Under the pieces are notes generated by a model. The model saw only the letters and a program-made list of their open reading frames with translations. It had not been told where the DNA came from and ran no database searches. Below, piece after piece: positions 33,217 through 43,372 of a DNA stretch of 64,000 nt. The position numbers and the translations under genes were made by a program. Location of the stretch: positions 20,422,917 to 20,486,916 of the forward strand of contig NC_092571.1 in NCBI RefSeq assembly GCF_037975245.1. Reading direction: 5' to 3'. The stretch is from Apostichopus japonicus (taxonomy: Eukaryota; Echinodermata; Holothuroidea; Aspidochirotida; Stichopodidae). Position 1 is the stretch's first letter. Every line of letters starts with the position of its first letter.

Positions 33217-33735
33217 CTTAATTTCCGGTGAAATTTCTTTAAAATTAGATATGTTTTCAAAAACTCCTTAAGCCGCCATGTACTTGATCGGTGGTTCCGT
33301 GGTCTTTGTGTAACACAAGGTAAATTTTAACAGCAGACTCTGAGTTGTTCAGGCTATACATCGCGCTATCCAGCTCCAACGCGAAAAATGTTCGCATGTA
33401 GGCTATACTCAAACGTTGACAATCGGACAGTTCTGCGAAGCCTAAGCTTCTCAGTGCTACATTCTGCTCTGACAACGATTCGATCAATTTCTTCAATAAT
33501 TTCCGGTGAAATTTCTTATAAATTAGATATGATTTAAAAAACTCCTTAAGCCGCCATATATGTAGTAGATCGGTGGTTTCGTGGTCTTTGTGAAACACAA
33601 GATAAGTTTTAACAGCAGGCTCTTCGTTGTTTACACATCGCGAAATCCAGCTCCAGCGCGAAGAATGTTCGCGTGTATAGCCTACTCTAACGTTTACAAT
33701 CGGATAGTTCTGCGATGACATCGATTCCGCCAAGT
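33217..33735. repeat. ~275-bp imperfect tandem duplication
   Basis: AATTTCCGGTGAAATTTCTT...CTCCTTAAGCCGCCAT...GATCGGTGGTT occurs at 33221 and again at 33497. Similarity extends through ATCCAGCTCCAACGCGAA to AATCGGACAGTTCTGCG. Confidence 0.85.
33257..33721 (-). other. Open frame of 154 aa across the duplication
   Basis: From the ATG at 33719-33721 (complement) the frame stays open through both duplicated copies, giving two related halves: AVKTYLVFHKDHETTDLLH and AVKIYLVLHKDHGTTDQVH. Persistence of the frame in both copies is mild evidence that it codes, or once coded. I recognise no domain, and it lies within a TTAA element. Confidence 0.3.
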
Positions 33736-34218
33736 TTCATCTTTCGGTTTAACGAATACTTTACAAGTTTCCTTTTACTGTTAATTTGATCCGTGAATTT
33801 TATTTCAGCGATTTCGAAGAACATTTAATGAACTGTGGTTTGAGTGTGAGTGTACTATGTGTAACGCTATACAAGTACACCAACTGAGCATCGTAGTATA
33901 TACGTTCGCGAGTATGTACGTTATATATATGAGGCAATCCAATGTGCTTACACGTGAGTTTATTTGCTGCGGAATTGGGAGTGCTAACTTCAAGTCGCCT
34001 GTTTTGCCTATCTGCAACCACTACGTCAATCACCATATTGAAGCGTTCGAACAAACGGTACTTTTGGTGAGAAACTGGTGAATTTGAAAACCAGATTTCT
34101 ACAAGAAGAAAACGTCGAATGGGGACAATTTTTACATGGTTAGAAAGAGAAAAATAATAACTACAAAGACAATGTATCAAAATCTTCCACCAGACAATTC
34201 CTTTAAGCAGCGCAGACA

Positions 34219-34240
34219 CAGAGCCGTATATACGGCTCTG
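34219..34240. repeat. 22-bp perfect palindrome
   Basis: CAGAGCCGTA-TA-TACGGCTCTG is fully self-complementary. It lies 13 bp beyond the right TTAA of the preceding element. Confidence 0.8.
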
Positions 34241-34570
34241 CGCAGATATATGTTTACAGTGCCGAAAGCGGCTCAGAGAGTTGTTTGGTTGGTTGAAACA
34301 TAGTGCGCATGATTTGTAAATTCTTCACGCGTGGTAGAATGCGGCCACGCGCGATTTATTTATACATAAATAGATTAACATATATAGAGATACTTATTAA
34401 CGCATGTCTTTTTTCATCCTAGTACACGATCTAGGCGTCGCGTTATCAGGTTCCATTGACATTTACGGTTTCGAATTGTCTGAGTAACCTATAAAGAGCC
34501 TATACAGGCAGTTCCCAATACCTGCCGCTGCTTTGGTGTTCCAGTAATGAAGTGAATATTATGCTATGAC

Positions 34571-34577
34571 TATAAAA
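34571..34577 (+). promoter_or_regulatory. TATA box of the TSP1-like gene
   Basis: TATAAAA lies 90 bp upstream of the ATG at 34661, giving an expected start near 34600 and a ~60-nt leader. A second ATAAAA lies at 34621, too close to the ATG to be preferred. Confidence 0.45.
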
Positions 34578-34660
34578 ACTTCCACTTTGCTACGAGCAAG
34601 AAGCTTTGTATTATTTTTCTATAAAACGAAGAGATTTTCTACACGTTTAACCGGCAATAA

Positions 34661-37600
34661 ATGGCAAGTGCTAAAGTAAATGTTCACCAAGAGAAGGCAT
34701 TAAGATGCTACATCATCACACTAACGTTATGCATATGTGGTGAGTATCAAGGTTTTCTGTGTCACTTGTAGACCTAATAAGGTAAACCGTAGCTTAGGTT
34801 TTACAAGCCATTGTTAGACCTAGACTGTGTGTTATATGCAAGATATCATGGAAATAAGAAAGAAAAAAAAGAAGAAGAAAAACCATCCAGATGGGGCAAG
34901 TAAACATAACAAAGTGGCTATTCTTACCACTAGTCGTAACAATAATTCCCTTTTGCGCATGCGCAGTTGCTATAACGTGGCTATTTTTACGACTAGGAGT
35001 ACTATTTTTACGATAGGAGTAACAATAATTTCCGGATAGGGTTAAGGTTAGGGTTAGGATTGGATTTAGGGGTTGGAGTTACGGTCAGGGTTACCCCTAC
35101 TACATGCGCAGTTGCTTTATTTACTTTGAATTCGCATGAATTCGCCGATGTTGTAAGAATAGTTTATAACTAATTGTTACGACTAGTCGTAAGAATAGCC
35201 ACGGCCCAAACATAAAGGTATCCAGAGAATTAACCGTTTCACCGGTTTACAAAAAAGAGAGGAATAAATCGGTTAAGAACCAACTTAAACCGGTTTATTA
35301 TGTCATGTCAGGGTCTTTCTCCCAGATTTTATATGAGATATTTTGTAACGAGTGTGCATAAATTTTGGTTCTACTTTTTACGGGGGGGGGGGGGTGGGGG
35401 TGCAGTAAAACAAACTTCATTAAATTAACAGAGAAATTCGATGAAGATATTTATGAAGAGGTCACCCAAGAGCCTAGGCTGGGCACGAAAACCAAACGAC
35501 TTAACTGATTTACTTTCAACCCCATTCCCCTTATATCGATACCGTGACCGTATATGATCATGACGATTATACGCCAAGTAAGTATCACGAGTTCCTTGGA
35601 AAGGGAATAGATATACAACACATGATCTTGGTCAAGAAAAAATTACTTTTAAATATAATCAAATTAATTTGAGATTCGCTTTGCATTATCGCTAAAGTAT
35701 TCTTGATGAAACATCTGTTCTAATATATATTTTTGACACGCAGTAATAGTGACGTCACCTGTTAAGGGCGCGAAACCGGTTGTCTCTTGGGGAGCCTGGA
35801 GCGAATGGACCGACTGTTGCGGATTGTTCAAAAGTGAGCGAGCAGTAAGATTCAGACGTCCAACAACACGGACAGGCGCCAATTTTAAGTGTTACCTTGA
35901 CAACGCACAATGTATTCAGTTTAGAGAGTGCGTTTGTGGGAATAACGCGACCGAAGCAGGTAAGATCAACTTTCAACATAGACTCACTGTCACACAAGGG
36001 AAAGGTTGGGCTTGGGGTTGAGGGTAGGGGTATTTTAGGCGACCCTCAGATGTTTTAATTCATGTCATTGTTTTATTGTAAGTCACGCCACCTCACAATG
36101 TCTGTCCATGGCCTTCTGTAATTCATCTTTTCATCATAGCTATTACTGGTCTGCAAAGTGACCACCGTTCAACCAAGATACACGGAACGCCGAAAAGACA
36201 AAAAGCAACTGTTCTCAATCCTATTCGACGCCGTCGGAAAAGAAGCACGTTAGATGCTGCATATCGCAACCAGTATGGACAACCCCATGGTGAATATAAA
36301 ATATAAAAGAACATCATTTTCTACATAATTCTGAATTTCGAGAGTTTCGAAACAAGTATCGAGCCTTCGCTTAGTTGCCGATGTAACCTGAACAAATTTT
36401 GTGGTATATGTTATCTGTCCAATTTTATGTACATTATAAAGATTAACACTTTCAAACCCAACTGCTATGACGGTTTCATGCACTTGCTCAGCGGTTGTCA
36501 TGGTTATAACTTACATTTATCTAAGATCAATAAACTTCGTAATTCTGTTATTCATACATATAGTCTCCAAGCTCATCCCAAAATTTGGTTATGTGATCTT
36601 TGACCGCTGACGTATTAACGAAACCCTTTGACCCTTTAATGTCAAGTGTCAAATAGTCATAATACGTGCCACATTCTCATATTCAACCACGAAATAAGTC
36701 TATCGGGCGTACGATTTAAGGACAGTACAGTTCGACCTTTGACCTGAATGTGAAATTTGACACAAACATTCAAAGTCTGATTTCCTTCAGTGATGGTCTC
36801 AAATAATTAATCATTTTTCTAGCTTTTGAACAACACCGCCCCCCCCCCAAAAAAAAAAAAAAAACACCCACATGTCCAAATACAGTTTTTCATATTTAAA
36901 CTTTGTTTCAATACGATATATAATCTGATCTTGTTAACATCATAAAATATATAGAAGACCATGACGATTCCGGAGATTACACTTACCAGTGGAATAATTA
37001 TGGAAACGGAAACGACCGAAGCGGCAGGCCTGCTCATGGACGTTCAACCTCTTACAGTAATCGAAATGCAAACCAACCGCGTGGTATTCAATATGATGAC
37101 TCCAGCAGTAGTAGGCCGACAGTTCACCAAGGGCATCGCGGAACTGGTCCCAATCCCGATTATTATAATAATTACGATGTCGGAAATCAAGATACCCAAT
37201 ATACTCAATATGGTGATCACAATGAAAATGTGAACAATTATTATAATAATTACAATGTCGGAAATCAAGATACCCAATATACTCAATATGGTAATCACGA
37301 TGAAAATGTGAACAATTATTATAATAATTACAATGTCGGAAATCAAGATACCCAATATACTCAATATGGTGATCACAATGAAAATGTGAACAATTATCAA
37401 CACTACTACGACGGAGGATTGAACTACGATCATCACCATAACAACGAGGTGGCACAGAATTACAACGGTTACGATACCAGTGCAGGAAGGAGTACGAACG
37501 GCTTGTCAACCAATAACCGCCAAGCTCAGCCTTTTGGCGTTGGCAGTCATCAGATGGGAAATGAAAGGCATACAACAGACTACGATGAGTATTACGAACA

Positions 37601-38468
37601 ATACATGCAAAGAGCAAACGATCCTTTTAACGAATACATGACGCAAAACTTCGATGACAAAGGCAGGTCAAAGTATAAATATATACTATTTTATCACGTA
37701 GCCTATTGAAGTATGCTTAAAGATTAATTTGAAATTGAACACCTTGATGTTTTCCTTACAGATCATAATATAGAATGCGAATATCTCTAAGGAATGTCTG
37801 GTAAATGTGATACCGTTTTTCATCAGCTACATATTGTAGAATATTTCGAATTTTTTTTGTTTAGATTTTTTTTGGTATTCATTTTTGTTGTTAACAAAAA
37901 TTGTATTAGTAATTGGACACTGTTTAGCGAGAAATCAAAACTAGGGTATCTGAACTTTCTTTTGAACCTATGTACATGAGAAAAAAATATACACAGCTAG
38001 TACAAGTGGAATGGGACAAGGGATTACTAACTAGTTATAGGAAATGTACCACGGAAAGACTGGATAATTTCGTCCTTTACGCGAGCTGCTGCCAACTTTA
38101 CGTCTTCTGAATCAAACGTTACATGGACGACGGCTTAAGAGCTGTCATAAATATTTTTATAAGATTGCCAAGGAGCTAGTTATCTGATCCCACCCCCCTC
38201 CCCCCTCACCCAAACACCTTTCCATTCCCTTTGTGGGAAAAAGGAGTACTAAGCAATTTTCTTAGTCCCTTTATTTTATTCTTTATCTCACCATGTAGGA
38301 TTACCACCAGAAACGGTAGAACGTCTTCAGACAGCTCAAGAACAAATTCTTCAAGAAATTAAGACACTGAACGTTCGACTTCAAGAAAGTAAGGACGTGA
38401 TAACGCACTTTACTAATGAAGTCACTCATCTGGAAGACGTGGCGTTCCAGCAAGCACAGATATTATGA
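34661..38468 (+). CDS. Secreted TSP1-like protein with Asn/Tyr/Gln-rich repeats
   Basis: Proposed exons: 34661-34739, 35744-35959, 36140-36289, 36955-37662 and 38299-38468. They give 1323 nt, 440 aa, with every intron in phase 1. Residues 1-32 form a signal peptide whose hydrophobic core is completed by the first splice (YIITLTLCIC + VIVTS). Exon 2 carries a thrombospondin type-1-like domain (WGAWSEWTDCCG ... CIQFRECVCG, six Cys). Exon 3 contains a polybasic RRRRKR-ST site that fits furin-type cleavage. Exon 4 is a Gly/Asn/Tyr/Gln-rich tail with three near-identical 26-residue repeats (NVGNQDTQYTQYG core). Exon 5 encodes a helical, coiled-coil-like end (VERLQTAQEQILQEIKTLNV). The last junction is uncertain: the phase-1 acceptor at 38297-38298 needs a phase-1 donor, and the closest is a GC site at 37663; GT at 37667 would be out of frame. 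I do not recognise the protein; an extracellular structural or adhesive role is inference from composition. Confidence 0.7.
34910..35207. mobile_element. hAT-like MITE in first intron of the TSP1-like gene
   Basis: A perfect 8-bp duplication AAACATAA flanks it (34902-34909, 35208-35215). The ends share an inverted GTGGCTATTCTTAC...ACTAGTCGTAACAAT block. The interior holds vertebrate-type telomere-like text around 35037-35063 (AGGGTTAAGGTTAGGGTTAGG). No transposase. Confidence 0.8.
37161..37394 (+). repeat. Three 78-bp coding repeats
   Basis: Three in-frame 78-bp units (37161-37238, 37239-37316, 37317-37394) encode the 26-residue Asn/Tyr/Gln repeat. They differ at only a few bases, so the expansion is recent or homogenised. 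Each unit contains ATGGTGATC or ATGGTAATC, potential cryptic phase-1 donors. Confidence 0.95.
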
Positions 38469-40355
38469 ACTGCGGATGAACTTGGAGCATGGGTTCGGCA
38501 ATTAATGTTTAAATTAATTTGGCCCGGTTCATTTTTGCAATTGGGCATACCAATTAGGGAAGTAAGGGCGTGGGGTGATACTAGAGGCTTTCCTATCCAA
38601 AAATCGAATCGAGAATGTGCAACCGAATTTCTCTATTTTCTTTTTGTGGAATTCGCGTGTGTGTGGGTGGGGTGCATGGGGATGGGAAGGTAGGGTAGAT
38701 CCAGTTCCGTCCCATGCTATCATGCAATCGGGGTTACTCGCTTCATTCATCTCTTCGCCCTTAAGTTTATATGAACGGAATTTACAAACAAAGCTACCGT
38801 AACAAACTAAAGTATTCCATTGGTTAGTTCAGCCACAGCCAGGGGGCGTTACTAAGGTCCGATATCTGGGGGTAAGGGGCACTAAGGTCCGATCCGTGGG
38901 GATAGTGGGAGGTAGGCTAGTGTTTTTAACTTGTCTGGAAGCTATGTGATTGTCCCGACAATCCGAGCGTGCATGAATCTACTCGATAACCTGACACACT
39001 GAATGGATCATCCCCATGCAAGACTAGAGTTAAGTCCCAGACATCCGGGCATTAGCCCGACATTGGTTGCACTGATCCAACCTAACATAATATTTTTCCA
39101 AACATATTCGGAAAAGGCCGTCATTGACTATTTTCAGAAGTTTCTGTGTTTCTAGTTTTTATTATATCAGGAAACCACTCTTTTTCGTTTGCATTATGAG
39201 GTGGCGGGTAGGGCACAATACATGACTACGCAGGCTGATAATAATATTTTCCAATCAATTTATTTATATGTTTTGGCAGTGAAAAGCACCCCCCCCCCCC
39301 CACTCCCATCCCTTCTATCACTCTCAACATTGACAGTTTTGTCTGGCGTTATGTAATTCTGTTATCGCTTCTCCACCATGCCCCCTCCCCTCCCATACCG
39401 ATATTCCTAGAATGGTAGCTGTGTGGGACCCCCTCCTCTACTTTCAACCTTACACCGAAAATTAAAGTAGTTATTAGCACAACCTAATTATAAACCTCAT
39501 ATAGTCTAAATGTGCATCATAATGCACCATTTGGCATATAATTTGATAATTTTTTATTGCTTATGGGGAGGATGCTCCTAGCCCCGCCAGGACTACTCCA
39601 CGTTATTTTTCAACTGATTCGTTGTTTCACCCCTGACTGGTATCGGCTCCTAATACCATTTTATACAAGGTCTTATACAGCTCACTGTTGATAACGTGCA
39701 TATACCATCATGTACTATAGTCCCAACATAAAACTATGTTTGTAACATAAGAAATATCCTGTTTCGAACGATATTTGGCCACAGCAAGTATATTTCCGAA
39801 TTTCATGCAAATTAACTCATCTATGCCTTTTTTCATGAACAACCTTGAGGATAAAAATATTCATCATACAAAAAAGTAATCAAACAATGTATTCCGTTGC
39901 ACTACAATTAGTCCTATTGGACGAATAACCCAAGGATGTCGACGTTGTCATGACAACAACCTCCACCACGGTTACAAATGTTCTTCATCTATTTACACAA
40001 GAGAAATGAGCTGGTACATTTCCCAGTTTAGTGCCCGTTGTTAAATGAAATATGCGCAGCAAATAAAGTAGAGCCACGTGGAATATATTATCGTGTGTAA
40101 ATTGGCGTGCTAGTTATTAGATATATATATGTACTTATAGATATATGTGTATTAATATTGCTATTTTATATCATTGTGCATTCGTGGTTGTGTGTTTCAT
40201 TGTACTACTCAGGCAGATCGTATACATATAGGGACACCGCAACTAAATCTTACAAAATAACTTTCTTGTTGTTGTGTCTATTTTTGCATGAATGAGTGTA
40301 AAAAATAAAGACGTAAGCGTTGATCGTTACATGTTTCTCTACCCTAAACTGAATT
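38469..40355. other. Intergenic, no gene seen
   Basis: Duplicated phrase CACTAAGGTCCGAT-type near 38850-38892 and a C-run at 39290-39301. No coding exon recognised. Confidence 0.4.
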
Positions 40356-43300
40356 TAGAATAACACCGCTTCCTTTAAAATATCGCCTCAACTGCATTGT
40401 ACCACCTCCTCAGAATAATACCGCTTCTGTTAAAATATCGCCTCAACTACATTGTACCACCTCCTCAGAATAATACCGCCTCCGGCTTTAAAATATCGCC
40501 TCAACTGCATTGTACCACCTCCTCAGAATAATACCGCTTCTGTTAAAATATCGCCTCAACTACATTGTACCACCTCCTCAGAATAATACCGCCTCCTTTG
40601 AAGTATCGCCTCAAATACATTGTACCACCTCCTCAGAATAATACCGCCTCATTTAAAATTTAACCTCAACTACATTGTACCACCACCTCAGAATAATACC
40701 GCCTCCTTTGAAGTATCGCCTCAAATACATTGTACCACCTCCTCAGAATAATACCGCCTCATTTAAAATTTAACCTCAACTACATTGTACCACCACCTCA
40801 GAATAATACCGCTTCCTTTAAAATATCGCCTCAACTACATTATACCACCTCCTCAGAATAATACCGCCTCCGGCTTTGAAATATCGCCTCAACTACATTG
40901 TACCACCTCTCATAAATATACCACCTCCTTTGAAATATCGCCTCAACTACATTGTACCACCTCCTCAGAATAATACCGCCTCCGGCTTTGAAATATCGCC
41001 TCAACTACATTGAACCACCTCCTCAGAATAATACCCCCTCCTTTAAAATATCGCCTCAACTACATTATACCACCTCCTCAGAATAATACCGCCTCCGGCT
41101 TTGAAATATCGCCTCAACTACATTATACCACCTCCTCAGAATAATACCGCCTCCGGCTTTGAAATATCGCCTCAACTACATTGTACCACCTCCTCAGAAT
41201 AATACCGCCTCCGGCTTTGAAATATCGCCTCAACTACATTGTACCACCTCCTCAGAATAATACCCCCTCCTTTGAAATATCGCCTCAACTGCATTGTACC
41301 ACCTCCTCAGAATAATACCGCCTCCGGCTTGAAATATCGCCTCAACTACATTGTACCACCTCCTCAGAATAATACCCCCTCCTTTGAAATATCGCCTCAA
41401 CTGCATTGTACCACCACCTCAGAATAATACCGCCTCCGGCTTTGAAATATCGCCTCAACTACATTGTACCACCCCTCATAAATATACCGCCTCCTTTGAA
41501 ATATCGCCTCAACTACATTGTACCACCTCCTCAGAATAATACCGCCTCCGGCTTTGAAATATCGCCTCAACTACATTGTACCACCTCCTTAGAATAATAC
41601 CCCCTCCTTTGAAATATCGCCTCAACTGCATTGTACCACCTCCTCAGAATAATACCGCCTCCGGCTTGAAATATCGCCTCAACTACATTGTACCACCTCC
41701 TCAGAATAATACCCCCTCCTTTGAAATATCGCCTCAACTGCATTGTACCACCACCTCAGAATAATACCGCCTCCGGCTTTGAAATATCGCCTCAACTACA
41801 TTGTACCACCTCCTCAGAATAATACCGCCTCCTTTGAAATATCGCCTCAACTACATTGTACCACCTCCTCAGAATAATACCGCCTCCGGCTTTGAAATAT
41901 CGCTTCAACTACATTGTACCACCCCTCATAAATATACCGCCTCCTTTGAAATATCGCCTCAACTGCATTGTGCCACCTACTCAGGATAATACCAACCCTT
42001 TAAAATATCGCCTCAACTACATTGTACCACCTCCTCAGAATAATACGGCCTCCTTTAAAATATCGCCTCAACTATACACTGTACCACCTCTTCAGAATAA
42101 TACCGCCTCCTTTGAAATATCGCCTCAACTACATTGTACCACCTCCTCAGAATAATACCGCCTCAAATATCGCCTCAACTACATTGTACCACCCCTCATA
42201 AATATACCGCCTCCGGCTTTGAAATATCGCCTCAACTGCATTGTACCACCTCCTCAGAATAATACCGCCTCAAATATCGCCTCAACTACATTGTACCACC
42301 CCTCATAAATATACCGCCTCCGGCTTTGAAATATCGCCTCAACTACATTGTACCACCTCCTCAGAATAATACCGCCTCCGGCTTTGAAATATCGCCTCAA
42401 CTACATTGTACCACCCCTCATAAATATACCGCCTCCTTTGAAATATCGCCTCAACTGCATTGTACCACCTCCTCAGGATAATACCGCCTCCGGCTTTGAA
42501 ATATCGCCTCAACTACATTGTACCACCCCTCATAAATATACCGCCTCCTTTGAAATATCACCTCAACTGCATTGTACCACCTACTCAGGATAATACCAAT
42601 CCTTTCAAATATCGCCTCAACTACATTGTACCACCTCCTCAGAATAATACCGCCTCCTTTAAAATATCGCCTCAACTACATTGTACCACCTCGTCAGAAT
42701 AATACCGCCTCAAATATCGCCTCAACTGCATTGTACCACCCCTCATAAATATACCGCCTCCGGCTTTGAAATATCGCCTCAACTGCATTGTACCACCTCC
42801 TCAGAATAATAACGCCTCAAATATCGCCTCAACTACATTGTACCACCCCTCATAAATATACCGCCTCCTTTGAAATATCACCTCAACTGCATCGTACCAC
42901 CTACTCAGGATAATACCAACCCTTTAAAATACCGCATCAACTGCACTGTACCACCTCCTCAGAATAATACGGCCTCCTTTAAAATATCGCCTCAACTATA
43001 CACTGTACCACCTCTTCAGAATAATACCGCCTCCTTTGAAATATCGCCTCAACTACATTGTACCACCTCCTCAGAATAATACCGCCTCCTTTAAAATATC
43101 GCCTCAACTACATTGTACCACCTCCTCAGAATAATACGGCCTCCTTTAAAATATCGCCTCAACTATACACTGACCACCTCTTCAGAATAATACCGCCTCC
43201 TTTGAAATATCGCCTCAACTGCATTGTACCACCTCCTCAGAATAATACGGCCTCCTTTAAAATATCGCCTCAACTGCATTGTACCACCTACTCAGGATAA

Positions 43301-43372
43301 TACCAACCCTTTAAAATATCGCCTCAACTACATTGCACCACCTCCTCAGAATAATACCGACTCCTTTGAATA
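40356..43372. repeat. 3-kb satellite, 55-58 bp units
   Basis: Roughly 53 tandem copies of a unit reading CTCAACTACATTGTACCACC, TCCTCAGAATAATACCGCCT, CCTTTGAAATATCGC. Variants include CTCCGGCTTTGAAAT (57-58 bp), a CCCCTCATAAATATACCGCC form and shortened units lacking the CCTTT block. Variants recur in ordered blocks; for example the stretch from 41239 repeats from 41576 (337 bp, six units). The frames of about 62-99 codons reading PPPQNNTASFEISPQLHCTT are products of the repeat, not genes. Confidence 0.95.

Larger units (their letters stand above)
32950..34202. mobile_element. TTAA-flanked DNA element (Kolobok/piggyBac-like)
   Basis: TTAA at 32946-32949 and 34203-34206 flanks the inverted ends AAGGATTGTCTGGTGG and CCACCAGACAATTCCT. 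The 1253-bp element contains a ~260-bp internal tandem duplication (33217-33735) and several minus-strand open frames, none recognised as transposase. Its TIR differs from the AGGCATTGAAGACTCGC MITEs, so it is a separate family using the same target. Confidence 0.65.

Noticed and set aside
33800-34219. 139-codon minus-strand frame
   Set aside because: Opens with GTG rather than ATG, runs into the TIR of the TTAA element, and shows no recognisable domain.
37044-37439. 131-codon minus-strand frame of Ile/Val-rich repeats that looks like a membrane protein
   Set aside because: Antisense product of the same 78-bp coding repeats (AAT/TAT codons read as ATT/ATA).
36940-37617. 225-codon minus-strand open frame rich in His/Tyr/Asp
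   Set aside because: It is the antisense of the Asn/Tyr-rich repeat exon. The + strand has the signal peptide, consistent phase-1 introns and a TSP1-like domain.
40785-43300. Many frames of 60-99 codons reading PPPQNNTASFEISPQLH
   Set aside because: Satellite units of 55-58 bp cycle through frames. No start context, no conserved frame, and stops recur at regular spacing.
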